A stretch of DNA of 64,000 nucleotides from positions 1 to 64,000 of IMG/VR virus record IMGVR_UViG_3300021134_000001; one strand, written 5' to 3'. Origin of the DNA: a virus. Position 1 is the first letter of the stretch. Every line of letters starts with the position of its first letter. The notes beneath the pieces are model-generated. The model was not told where the DNA came from. It was given only the letters and a program-made list of their open reading frames with translations, and made no database searches. Made by a program: the position numbers and the translations under genes. Below, piece by piece: positions 29,113 through 37,700 of this stretch.

Positions 29113-29642
29113 AAGTGTGGATTTCGAAGTATCGGCATCACTGGGTTTCACCGTACACCATCTTAGAAAAGTTAGTCTTTTGGCGTGAAGTAGATATTCT
29201 AAATCTATCTCCACGTGAAGAGCGCTTTTGCGAGTTGATTACACCGCTCTGCAATGGATGGCTGAAGTTTATGGACACCATTCATCCTAAGATTGACTAC
29301 GTAAAGATCGATCGCTGGGACACATGGGATATGCGTTCGACACTAGCACTAATAGCCTTGCCTATGCTAAAGCAACTAAAGGCAACTAAGCATGGCATTC
29401 CAGCTGACTTTATCCACGATAAGAATGGTAATGAAGAGATTCCGTTCGAAGTAGGTGAACAGAAATGGAACGAAGCGTTGGATGCTATGATTTGGTCCTT
29501 TGAGACTGAACTAGAAGACGATGCTGATGGTAAGTTCTTTAATGGCGATGAATGGGACCGTAAAGGCTACGACAAATGGGCTAAACGTAAACAAAAAGGT
29601 TTCGACCTCTTTGGGCGCTATTACCAGAATTTATGGGATTAA
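29109..29642 (+). CDS. conserved phage protein
   Basis: 177 aa. Trp/Asp-rich (KIDRWDTWDMRSTLALIALP, MIWSFETELEDDADG) and resembles a family found in marine and other phages whose function is unknown. Coupled to the membrane peptide upstream. Confidence 0.65.
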   Translation: MKVWISKYRHHWVSPYTILEKLVFWREVDILNLSPREERFCELITPLCNGWLKFMDTIHPKIDYVKIDRWDTWDMRSTLALIALPMLKQLKATKHGIPADFIHDKNGNEEIPFEVGEQKWNEALDAMIWSFETELEDDADGKFFNGDEWDRKGYDKWAKRKQKGFDLFGRYYQNLWD

Positions 29643-29643
29643 A

Positions 29644-29847
29644 ATGAACATTCACCAACGAGCCGAACAGGCATTTAAAGAATGGTCAGAACGGCAAATG
29701 TTTCCAGTTAGTCTTATCGAAGAGCATGGATTTGTTTGCGGATATCTTGAAGCATATAAAGAGTGTCAACATTGGGAACGCCAATATCTTGAGTTACGCG
29801 ATACCTATCACTATCTGTTAAGAAAGCGTAATCATGGCAACGACTAA
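29644..29847 (+). CDS. small hypothetical protein
   Basis: 67 aa, helical with aromatic residues (AYKECQHWERQYLELRDTYH). Overlaps the next gene by 14 bases. Function unknown. Confidence 0.55.
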   Translation: MNIHQRAEQAFKEWSERQMFPVSLIEEHGFVCGYLEAYKECQHWERQYLELRDTYHYLLRKRNHGND

Positions 29848-30214
29848 GTTTACGTTTGATGAGGCTTCACTTCGCATCTTATACGATATGCTTTGCGCTA
29901 CTGTAATGTTTCCATTAGACTTACGCTTACCGCCTGAATGGCTAATCCGCTTTGAGATTACCAAAGACGATGAAGCTTATGGTTGGGCAAATCCTGAAGA
30001 TGAGCATGGAGACCCATTCGGTGAGTACACTATTGAAGTAAGTAAAGTTAAGAATACAACTTACAAAGATTTAGTAGAAACATTATTGCATGAGATGACT
30101 CATATTCATTTACACCACATCGGAATTAAGGATTGGGATGAGCACTTGAAAAACTCACCGTTCTCCCAAGTAAAAGCGCGCATAGACATGTTCACTGGTT
30201 TCGATATATCATAG
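29834..30214 (+). CDS. SprT-like zinc metalloprotein
   Basis: 126 aa. Zinc-peptidase motif HEMTHIHLHH (HExxH plus a third His) near residues 88-97, in a small domain like SprT/Spartan proteases, which act on DNA-linked proteins. The C-terminal zinc ribbon of full SprT is missing. Enzymatic role inferred. Confidence 0.7.
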   Translation: MATTKFTFDEASLRILYDMLCATVMFPLDLRLPPEWLIRFEITKDDEAYGWANPEDEHGDPFGEYTIEVSKVKNTTYKDLVETLLHEMTHIHLHHIGIKDWDEHLKNSPFSQVKARIDMFTGFDIS

Positions 30215-30223
30215 GAGATTGTT

Positions 30224-30319
30224 ATGCTATGGCTAGCATTAGCGTTAATTGTAGCGGCATTTGCTGCGATGAAATACACCAACATATTAGATAGATGGAA
30301 GAATAGACATGGTAAATAA
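30224..30319 (+). CDS. 31-aa membrane peptide
   Basis: ATAGGAGA upstream. One hydrophobic helix (LWLALALIVAAFAA) and a basic end. It overlaps rubrerythrin by 11 bases. Function unknown. Confidence 0.45.
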   Translation: MLWLALALIVAAFAAMKYTNILDRWKNRHGK

Positions 30320-30761
30320 GACTCTTGAGAATTTAGAGAGTGCCTTAGCTGGAGAATCCATGGCGCATATTAAATATCGCTATTTTGCCAAGCTAGCGAG
30401 AGCTGAAGGTTTTGAAGAAGTAGCAAAACATTTTGAGCATACAGCTGATCAAGAAATCTTACATGCTTGGGGCCATTTAGAATTATTGGTAGGCAAACCA
30501 TCAACTCAACGTTGTTTAGAGATGGCCATCGAAGGTGAGACGTATGAGTTTACTGAAATGTATCCTAAGTTTGAGACTCAAGCACGTTTAGATGGACATA
30601 GTCACTGGCTTGAAGAAATTCAAGGTCAGATTGGCGAGTCTAAGGAGCATGCTGAGCAGTTCCAAGCGATTCTAAAGAAAGCTGAGAAGCGATTCAATGC
30701 TCTTAAGAAAGTTGAAGAGCGTCACGCTAATGCCTATAAACAAGTAATGGAGAAACTATAA
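30309..30761 (+). CDS. rubrerythrin (di-iron part)
   Basis: 150 aa. Ferritin-like four-helix bundle with ligands such as Glu16 (AGESMAH), Glu49-x-x-His52 (ADQEILH), and later Glu/His residues ([21 protein letters not shown]). Rubrerythrins reduce H2O2 with electrons from rubredoxin. The usual C-terminal rubredoxin domain is absent; it is a separate gene directly downstream (TAATGG). Together they would form a peroxide-reducing pair. Confidence 0.9.
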   Translation: MVNKTLENLESALAGESMAHIKYRYFAKLARAEGFEEVAKHFEHTADQEILHAWGHLELLVGKPSTQRCLEMAIEGETYEFTEMYPKFETQARLDGHSHWLEEIQGQIGESKEHAEQFQAILKKAEKRFNALKKVEERHANAYKQVMEKL

Positions 30762-30892
30762 TGGAATATCAAGAGATGCAACAGTGCATTGTCTGTGGGT
30801 ATCTGATTAAAGATGAAGAGTTTAAAACTCTGCCCGACGACTTTGAGTGCCCTGACTGCGGCGTAGGTAAAGATGAATTCGAATTAGTTTAA
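30761..30892 (+). CDS. rubredoxin
   Basis: 43 aa with both knuckles: CIVCGYLI at the start and [12 protein letters not shown] at the end, four Cys for one Fe. About 10 aa shorter than usual rubredoxins. Start overlaps the rubrerythrin stop. It should feed electrons to rubrerythrin and could also serve the desaturase. Confidence 0.88.
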   Translation: MEYQEMQQCIVCGYLIKDEEFKTLPDDFECPDCGVGKDEFELV

Positions 30893-30903
30893 AGGAGTAG
30901 TGT

Positions 30904-31080
30904 ATGAATATCATTGTTGAACGTTTAATGAATCAAGGATTCGAAAGACAAGAAGCTATAAAGGAATTAAAGGTCCAGCGTAATATGGCAAAACGAGATA
31001 TCATACCGATCGAAGAGTGTCTAATGGATATGGGTTGTCCTCCAACTGAAGACTTCTATTACGCATTTAAAGAAGATTAA
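30904..31080 (+). CDS. small hypothetical protein
   Basis: 58 aa, AAAGGAGT upstream. Helical (LMNQGFERQEAIKELKVQRN), acidic end. Last gene before the RNA region. Function unknown. Confidence 0.55.
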   Translation: MNIIVERLMNQGFERQEAIKELKVQRNMAKRDIIPIEECLMDMGCPPTEDFYYAFKED

Positions 31081-31087
31081 TTATTAG

Positions 31088-31680
31088 TAGGTCCATTGGG
31101 AGGCATTCAATGGAGGCAACCATAGGCAGACCCACCGTGAGGTGTTGAGATACTTCGTAATAGAAAAGGCTCATCGCCAAGCCGGAAATATTGTAATGCC
31201 TACTGATAATCGTCTTGGACACGCAGACGTTAAAGTGAAGTGCAAGTAAGTGGAATGCTTACTGGTCAAAGAAGGAACCAGGTCCTATCGCGACGAGAGT
31301 ATTCCTGAGAACGCTGAGCAACGATAATGCTCCAAGGTCACTGGCTATATGCGTTGGAAGCGAAATAGTAGATACCAGTTACATGTACCAGTAGAAGTCT
31401 GGGTTGCCCTCTTGTAGGGTTGACGATGAGCTAATGACTCGTCTGAAAGATTGACGTTCGCATGTAACAAAGAAATCCATATGGCGTTAGGTTGATCTCT
31501 AACATTGTTTGGTACTGCTGCTCGAGGTTGTCGAGTAGGCAATGGCTGAAGCCTTTAGGACTGGGGATTCTCGGTTGAAGAAGCCAACTAACATACGCCA
31601 CTTAATACATATATGCGGAGTCCGTTCTAGACCACCTTCCGCGGGTCAGTGTAAGGTTCGAAACTTACATGTGTATAATT
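31088..31680 (+). ncRNA. large structured noncoding RNA (candidate GOLLD/ROOL class)
   Basis: About 590 bases without a credible gene, densely packed with hairpins: CCATTG/CAATGG (31092-31113), CACC-GTGA-GGTG (about 31132-31144), CTGGT/ACCAG (from 31262), CCCT-cttgt-AGGG, GATGAG/CTCGTC, GTTAG/CTAAC, CTCGA-GGTTG-TCGAG and GGCT-GAA-GCC. It lies next to a tRNA in a phage genome, as the giant GOLLD and ROOL RNAs often do. Size is near ROOL. Class assignment rests on size, setting and structure density only. Confidence 0.55.
31605..31676 (+). ncRNA. tRNA-like element
   Basis: 72 bases. Acceptor-like ATACATA pairs with TGTGTAT (one G-T), and GTAAG-GTTCGAAA-CTTAC resembles a T-arm but with an 8-base loop. 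The middle forms one hairpin, GCGGA/TCCGC, instead of D and anticodon arms. Not a canonical tRNA; it may be the 3' domain of the structured RNA. Confidence 0.45.
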
Positions 31681-31687
31681 ATAATGG

Positions 31688-31715
31688 TCGCCCACCACCA
31701 CAAACAAAAGGTGGG
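31688..31715 (+). terminator. strong 7-bp hairpin
   Basis: GCCCACC pairs with GGTGGGC over an A-rich loop. No long T-run follows. It may close the structured RNA or act as a processing site. Confidence 0.5.
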
Positions 31716-31935
31716 CACTAATGAATACGCGTAAAGACACATCAACCCAATCTATCTATGGGAAATTATCCTAGCCAACTTCCACCTCACTTATACGAGG
31801 CATCGATCAGCTGATTACTTATCGAATAAAGGCTACCGCTAGGAGAAGCGATGCAATCGGCTCGAAAGAGTAACCTTAAACGTTCACGACCATACGCTCT
31901 TAAACGTATACGATAGAGTATTCATTAGTAACTAT
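31716..31935 (+). other. noncoding stretch before tRNA-Trp
   Basis: No gene is visible. It contains short self-complementary bits (CGATCAGCTGATTAC, CTATCTATGGG, AAACGT pairs) and is likely part of the RNA precursor. Confidence 0.35.
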
Positions 31936-32010
31936 TTCTCGATAGTGTTAACGGTAGCACGTCTGTCTCCAAAACAGAAGGTTGCGGTTCGAATCCGTAT
32001 CGGGATGCCA
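31936..32010 (+). tRNA. tRNA-Trp (CCA)
   Basis: 75 bases. Acceptor TTCTCGA/TCGGGAT (six pairs, T-T at position 1:72), D-arm GTGT-TAACGGTA-GCAC, anticodon stem TCTGT/ACAGA with loop CTCCAAA (anticodon CCA), T-arm TGCGG-TTCGAAT-CCGTA, discriminator G and an encoded CCA. The G73 discriminator is typical of tRNA-Trp. The 1:72 mismatch is unusual. Confidence 0.88.
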
Positions 32011-32011
32011 A

Positions 32012-32077
32012 GTACTGTCAGTACGGTGGGACGTGCAGGTCGACAAGACACGGACATGGTTCGAATCCTAACAGTAC
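32012..32077 (+). ncRNA. degenerate tRNA-like element
   Basis: Starts 2 bases after tRNA-Trp. Acceptor GTACTGT/ACAGTAC pairs perfectly, the D-arm GTAC-GGTGGGAC-GTGC is good, and a GGTTCGAATCC T-loop is present, but the T-stem pairs only two bases. The anticodon arm is about 5 bases too short. Probably a decayed tRNA or a structural mimic. Confidence 0.45.
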
Positions 32078-32210
32078 ACACGCCACGTAGATACTACACT
32101 CAGAAAACTGCTAAGCCAGATACAGGCGATTTGCCAAGTCGACTAACCATGACCCTGCTGAGGAAGAGTTAGGGTATCCAAGGATTCAAGCGCCATACGT
32201 GGCTCCTAAC
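32078..32210 (+). other. hairpin-closed noncoding segment
   Basis: GCCACGTA (about 32082-32089) pairs with TACGTGGC (about 32196-32203), closing roughly 110 bases that include ACCCT/AGGGT. No gene is visible. It may be another folded RNA of the same precursor. Confidence 0.4.
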
Positions 32211-32263
32211 ATTGTAAACTTTTCCACAAACATTGTAAACTTATGAGAGAAGGATTGTAAACT
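32211..32263 (+). repeat. three phased ATTGTAAACT repeats
   Basis: ATTGTAAACT at 32211-32220, 32232-32241 and 32254-32263, spaced 21 and 22 bp, two helical turns. The last touches the ATG of the next gene. The phasing suggests a protein bound on one DNA face, or repeated RNA sites overlapping translation start. Confidence 0.6.
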
Positions 32264-32509
32264 ATGCCTATAGATTTAGACGATAAGGCTACGGCCGCAG
32301 AGCAACTGCAAAAGGTATTGGAAGATAATCTCTTCTTAAAGAATCTGTTTATGAAATATAAAGGAGTTGAGAATCCTTTTATTTGTGGTGGAAGTAAAGA
32401 GCAAGGCGAAGATGGATTGCCTGAATATATTATGGTCTGTCCAGCTCTAGGAGCGGATGGTTATGCTGTCTATAAAAAGTACAAAGACTACGACGCACCG
32501 AGTTATTAA
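32264..32509 (+). CDS. hypothetical protein
   Basis: 81 aa directly after the phased repeats; GAGAAGGA lies upstream. Two-part: helical start (DKATAAEQLQKVLEDNLFL), then beta (LPEYIMVCPALGADGYAVY). Function unknown. Confidence 0.6.
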   Translation: MPIDLDDKATAAEQLQKVLEDNLFLKNLFMKYKGVENPFICGGSKEQGEDGLPEYIMVCPALGADGYAVYKKYKDYDAPSY

Positions 32510-32525
32510 ATAAAGAAAGAATAAA

Positions 32526-32687
32526 ATGAAAGACGATTTGATTTATCGTCTAAGAAAGCGAGCAGAGATTAGGCGGCAAATTACTTCACGTAAGTCTGTG
32601 CAGAATGGAGAGCCTGATCGCATAGCTGATCTCTTAGAAGAAGCGGCAGACGCTTTAGATAAACTAACTAATAAGGAATTACAATGA
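32526..32687 (+). CDS. small charged helical protein
   Basis: 53 aa. Basic start (LIYRLRKRAEIRRQI) and an acidic helix (IADLLEEAADALDKL), a pattern common in small phage proteins of unknown function. Coupled to the next gene. Confidence 0.55.
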   Translation: MKDDLIYRLRKRAEIRRQITSRKSVQNGEPDRIADLLEEAADALDKLTNKELQ

Positions 32688-32911
32688 TAATGACATATAC
32701 TAAAGATGAACTCTATCGTTCATTTAGAGATGCTGTCGATCAATACTTTCAATTGCAACGCGACTATGAGATGTTGAAAAAGCATCGCGATGAGCTATTG
32801 CAAGAGAATCGTGATCTTAAGAAGAAGCCTGTATCCGTAGTCAGATGCGAAGGCTATTGCCAACAAGGTCGATTACCGTGCACTTGTGAGAAGGAGATGG
32901 ATGATGAATGA
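32684..32911 (+). CDS. coiled-coil protein with Cys pair
   Basis: 75 aa. Long charged coiled coil (LQRDYEMLKKHRDELLQENR) then a CEGYC...CTC cysteine cluster. ATG 32690 is an alternative start. Overlaps the next gene. Function unknown. Confidence 0.55.
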   Translation: MIMTYTKDELYRSFRDAVDQYFQLQRDYEMLKKHRDELLQENRDLKKKPVSVVRCEGYCQQGRLPCTCEKEMDDE

Positions 32912-33047
32912 GCTATCGCAAAGGCGAATAGCGATCTGTGCGGCTTGTCCTGAGTATTCATTCCTAGGATTCTGTAAGAAATGTGGGTGTGCTATGGCAG
33001 TAAAGACGCGTATGATTAGTGCCCAATGCCCCTTGAAGAAGTGGTAA
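32904..33047 (+). CDS. small zinc-ribbon-like protein
   Basis: 47 aa with CAAC, CKKCGC and a later CP, a cysteine pattern of a phage zinc-ribbon family of unknown function. AAGGAG upstream. Last plus-strand gene before the convergent terminators. Confidence 0.6.
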   Translation: MNELSQRRIAICAACPEYSFLGFCKKCGCAMAVKTRMISAQCPLKKW

Positions 33048-33257
33048 AATAGTACGAGAGAGGTAAGTCACTTTCGAGAACCGAGAGTGATGTTATGGTC
33101 GACGCCAGAGAGTTCTGGAGACCAATTTGCGAGATAGTACAGTAGTTACTATTCACAGCAATCAAGGAAGGCACCAGGGATATCCTGGTAGCCTCCTATC
33201 AATACTCCTAGGCAGTAGCCTAGCGATTCTTAGGCCGTTCTGGCCATCAAATCAAAG
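33048..33257. terminator. convergent terminator region
   Basis: No gene. Hairpins between the converging transcripts: TCACT/AGTGA (33068-33090), TGGTC/GACCA (33096-33124), ACCAGG/CCTGGT (33173-33189) and CTAGGC-AGTA-GCCTAG (33208-33223). They can fold on both strands and probably stop both transcripts. Confidence 0.65.
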
Positions 33258-33467
33258 TTAAGTTTCAACTTCTTCACCTCGTGGTGTATAAAGTTTATCA
33301 GCAGGACATTTAAACAAAGTAACTGTTCCATTTGAATTATTTCTTATACAGTCAGGAGCGTTTACAACAGGTTTAGGTACTGTTAGGTATCTATACTCTG
33401 GCGTAGACGGTGAAGACACGCAACCATTAAGAGCGATAAACGCTAAGGCAATAAGTAAGATTCGCAT
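33258..33467 (-). CDS. small lipoprotein
   Basis: 69 aa with a lipobox (LALAFIALNGC pattern, Cys16), so probably lipidated. The mature part is short and Pro-rich. Last gene of the leftward structural run, directly after the outer-membrane protein. It might be an outer spanin-like (Rz1) or exclusion protein; not proven. Confidence 0.65.
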   Translation of the reverse strand: MRILLIALAFIALNGCVSSPSTPEYRYLTVPKPVVNAPDCIRNNSNGTVTLFKCPADKLYTPRGEEVET

Positions 33468-34036
33468 TAGAATTTATACTGCGCATTTGCTGTATACCGA
33501 TTGAAGCCACTAGAATAGTTGCCACCTACTGAATTAAACCTAGTGTAGTCAGCAGTCACTGCCCATGCCTTGGTCAAGTCGTATTTGTAGCCAGTACCAA
33601 ACAAGTAGCCATTACCTGTGCTATTAGTTAGTCCTGAATTGACAAAGGAACGATCAAGGCCAGCTCGTGCGTACAAGCCATTGTAGACATAGTAACCCAA
33701 CGACAGTTCGTAGTCATGATAACGTTGCGAGTAACCACTATTTTCATAGGTATATTTAGTTGCTCCCGACTGGCCGTAGGCAAACTCACCGAAAAGTTTC
33801 TCTGTGAAGTTCCTACCGATGCCAAAGCGTTCGAATGAGGTTGTTCCACCTTGAGATCCAGCAGTGGTCGAGTTATGGTATTTGCCACTTGAAATTCCGA
33901 CGCCTGCGGATACATAGTTCTTTCCATCGAGAAAAGAATTCTCCAAAGCATCGTTACTTGCGAAGATAGGAGTGGACTGAGCCATCGCTACGCTCGCGAA
34001 AAGGGCAACCAAAGCGGCTGTTAAGATTTTATACAT
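33467..34036 (-). CDS. outer-membrane beta-barrel protein (OmpX/Lom-like)
   Basis: 189 aa. Signal peptide (LTAALVALFASVAMAQ), then alternating amphipathic strands (YVSAGVGISSGKY, LFGEFAYGQSG, YELSLGYYVYNGLYARAGLD) and a C-terminal NAQYKF ending in Phe, the signal for insertion by the BAM complex. Length fits an 8-stranded barrel. Lom-like proteins of lambdoid phages modify the host surface. Sitting at the end of the structural genes suggests late expression. Role inferred. Confidence 0.82.
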   Translation of the reverse strand: MYKILTAALVALFASVAMAQSTPIFASNDALENSFLDGKNYVSAGVGISSGKYHNSTTAGSQGGTTSFERFGIGRNFTEKLFGEFAYGQSGATKYTYENSGYSQRYHDYELSLGYYVYNGLYARAGLDRSFVNSGLTNSTGNGYLFGTGYKYDLTKAWAVTADYTRFNSVGGNYSSGFNRYTANAQYKF

Positions 34037-34070
34037 ATTGAACTCCTTTGTTTTTACTACAATTTAAAAC

Positions 34071-34103
34071 ACCAGAGAGATACCCTTGCGGACACTCTCC
34101 GGT
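34071..34103 (-). terminator. terminator after the tail-fibre gene
   Basis: On the minus strand ACC-G-GAGAG pairs with CTCTC-T-GGT, followed by GTTTTAAATTG. It lies between the fibre gene and the outer-membrane protein gene. Confidence 0.55.
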
Positions 34104-34134
34104 TTCTTTAGCTCAAACTCTGAGCAATTTCCGA

Positions 34135-34752
34135 CTATGAAAACGCAGATACGTTTGCACCAGATACGATGTCTCCATTGACGCGTAAACCGCCAGTAAT
34201 GGTACCACCTGAAAGGGGCAAATAATTCGCTACAGTGGCATTCACAATAGTCATAATACGTGCTTCAACTTCTTCTTTAGTATACACTTCATTACGACGA
34301 TACGTATTCGCGCGTAAAAGATCATTGAAAACGTTTGGCAGTTCTTGCCAATCACCAACCTGAAAGAAAGCGTTAGGATTAGGATCTGGTGCAAGATCGT
34401 ACCTAGCAGAGTAATACTTCTTCTCATCCGGCTTATAAATCACATCGCCTAACTTATACTCTGTTAGCGGATTCCACTCACTCGCTAATGGATAGACATA
34501 GTCACCAATAACGCTATTGTCACCAACTACTGTACCAATAACGATATCATTGACGCCGTTAAACATCATCAAGACGAGTGTTGCGCCGTCGACCTTAGTC
34601 CATAAACCTCCGGTCTGAAGGTCAGGTGGACGAGCTGGATTAGATTGATTTGTTTGAATAGACGTGTACAACCTATTCAAGATATCAGCCAACGCGTTAC
34701 CGCTAGTTGATGCTGCTATGATTGGAAAATCATTAGCATTTGTAATAGACAT
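34135..34752 (-). CDS. tail fibre / tip accessory protein
   Basis: 205 aa. Contains a small carbohydrate-binding-like WNPLTEYKLGDVIYKPDEKK region and a closing YLPLSGGTITGGLRVNGDI motif typical of phage tail-fibre modules. It follows the gpJ-like gene. Probably part of the host-recognition tip. Confidence 0.7.
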   Translation of the reverse strand: MSITNANDFPIIAASTSGNALADILNRLYTSIQTNQSNPARPPDLQTGGLWTKVDGATLVLMMFNGVNDIVIGTVVGDNSVIGDYVYPLASEWNPLTEYKLGDVIYKPDEKKYYSARYDLAPDPNPNAFFQVGDWQELPNVFNDLLRANTYRRNEVYTKEEVEARIMTIVNATVANYLPLSGGTITGGLRVNGDIVSGANVSAFS

Positions 34753-34761
34753 AAAAACTCC

Positions 34762-37700
34762 TTAAATAGATTGAATACGTTCACGACCTTGACCACGAAC
34801 AATCGCGTCAACTTTGCCTGAACTTGTGGAGCCATCCATGATATCGAACAACTCAAGATCAAAGCTCAAACGATTCTTATTCGTGACTCGCGCAGTAAGA
34901 GGTTTCGTATCACCATCGATAGAGATCGCAACAGAGATATCATCAAACATGAAAGGTGGATCCATAAAGACTGTTGTGACACCTGCTGGTAACTCAATAT
35001 CGTTCTTAGACCATTGGCGATCTAATGCATCGATGATTACAGAGCCATCGGTTATAACTACTTTCACGTATGGATCATATGAACGAGCCACAATCCGCAT
35101 TTGTAATAACTTACACGTAACGTCCCCAACCATAATACGGCGCCAGTCAGACCATTCTTGTCCACCTGAACCAATCATATCGGGTTGTTCAGCCATCGTT
35201 TCCCAAGTTGAAATAAAGTTTAGTTTACCTGTTCCACGAACTTCAAGCCAACAATCCCATGCGTCAGTAGGAGCGGTTTCGCCACTTTCATATTCACCAT
35301 GCGCTTCGATTTTAGAAGATACGCGGACCTCATAGATGTCAGTAAAGTCTACAATATTCTCATAGACATATACACTTTCAGGAGCAGCGTTGCCCCATGT
35401 ACCGCTACTCATGAGATCACCGATACCTCCAGCGATTTCATCCATAAATCCAACATCAGAGAGTTTGTACCACTCACTAATCATCTTATTACGAGCTACG
35501 ACGCGCACATCGAAATTAGTGCGAATACCTGGCCATAATGTCAAACGATCGTCAATATCTTCTACGATCTCAACGTTTGGTAAATTTGCGACTGTAGTTC
35601 GACGCTGTTCGATCTTTGAACCATTGCCAGATGTATCCCACGCTCGAATAAAGTATGTACCTGTACGAGCACCCACTGAAACTGTTGTAGAGTTCCATGG
35701 CGCAATCGCTAATGGTAGACTATACTTCCAATCAGGAATACGCACATCAGGTGAATAACGAATCTCATAGTACGATAGGTCAGGGTCCAGAGTCTTAGTC
35801 CAAGATAGTTGAATAGTCTCTGACTGAACGTTTAACGTATAATCTTTAATATCAGATGGTGGAGTAATGTCTCTAGTTAAAACAATAGTCACAGTCGCAG
35901 ATCGACCGGTTACACCGCCCGCTGTGACAGGAACTACAGTGTATACTAACGGCGCACCGATCAAACCTGGATTACCTAACAAGTCGATGATATGTGAATA
36001 AGATAGAGTCTGTGAAGATCCAATATACTCATTTACATGACCTGGCGCTGTCCAATAGATGTCGGCCTGCGCGTATCCAAATCCACCAATAGTCCAATCA
36101 AGGTTAATCGACGCGAATGGTTTACGATCGACATAAACAAAGGTCTCATTAGCCTTTAGCGATGCGATATAGAGATCTGTTGAATCGATAAGATCCTGAG
36201 AGATCTCAGCGTCCCAAGGAGGTATCTCACCTGTTTCAGCCTGATAGACTTCAGGCACGTACTTAACTAGTGTAATTTCCGCCGTTAAGTCATTACCTGG
36301 GGTAATAGATTGAACGATATACTTACCAACAACACGCTCAGTCTGACCAACGATAATTAAATCATCGGATTCAAGACCAGTCGCATCATCCAATATAAGT
36401 ACAGTACCATACGACTCTGAAGTTGCCCTTGTAATCAAACCAGTGCGTACTTCACCGTTGCTCATACGTACGGAGTAACCGTTTGGTTTAATCGATAAGG
36501 TTTGATCGATTACTACAGTATTCTGATCTACAGAAACAATACGCGATGGGATACCACCAATCTTAGCGACGTCATTGGCTACGTGAACTAAATCTCCACG
36601 TTGAACAACGAGGTTTTCTAGGTCCATGTTCACAGTAAAGTGTTCACTTCGTAGTACACCTTGCGCCATCATATAGCGACCATATTTCCACGCTTGATCG
36701 GGATTGGTGATACCAAACGTCTCTAGTGTCTCAAAGTTTGTCGCATTATTTTCATCATACCCGTCGTTATAGACGATTCGTTCTTCTTTCTGCCAACTAA
36801 TCTCAGGAGCGTTCTCAACAATAACACTCGACTTTTCACCATTAATAAAGGTGACCAAGAAAGCGTGAGGCGTGTCAGCGAAAGTACGCGAACCTTTGAA
36901 ACCCCATGAGTTAGCTGGAGTAATTAATTGGCGAGGAGTTGTGCGCTCTTCATCTAACAAAACACCATACTTACCGCTAGTCGTGAACATCATAGCCGCA
37001 TGGCCAGTTGATAGAACGGAAGAAACTAACTCTTGTACAGTTGTCTTATAATCAATCACAAAGTTAGCATAATACTTATGTTCTTCGCAGAACTTGGCAA
37101 ACTTAATAAAACTCGGCCAATCAATAAGTTCATCTTTAATCGGTTTCCGATTCGCTTCACTCGTTAATATGTCTAAAGCGATCCATGCTGGATTACTCGT
37201 CGCTTCAGTGATAAATGTTTTACCATCTTGTGTAGTACGTAATACCGATGTGGCGATGGCGTTCAGGGTTTGAACAGTACCAGAGAGTTTCTCTGATGCA
37301 GTAACGCGCATCTCAAGCATCGTATGTTTTCGATTAAGATTGACAACAGATCCGTCTTTATAAGACTTGATCATGGTTACTGCCATATCTTCAATAATAC
37401 GATTACTACCGTTGTCTGGACTACCTTTAATAATTCTAAATTCAAATTCACCTACATCTGGCGGCACGATTGAGATTACCGCAACAAAGCGTTGGTTAGT
37501 AGAACCTGACATACCAATACGTTGGTTCTGATCGCCAGTCCAGGCCTTACCGTCGTAATAACGGAAGAATTCAGGAGGCGGAGGATCTTGTTGCTCCCAA
37601 GCGTTAATACCTTTAAATGAGGAGGCTGGCACATCACGCCAAACGGTTTCACCAACTAGACGATATTGAGCGTTAATATAGACGCTATGGCCTGTGGCAT

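Noticed and set aside
32012-32077. A second canonical tRNA after tRNA-Trp
   Set aside because: The anticodon arm is too short and the T-stem pairs only two bases, so it is reported only as a tRNA-like element.
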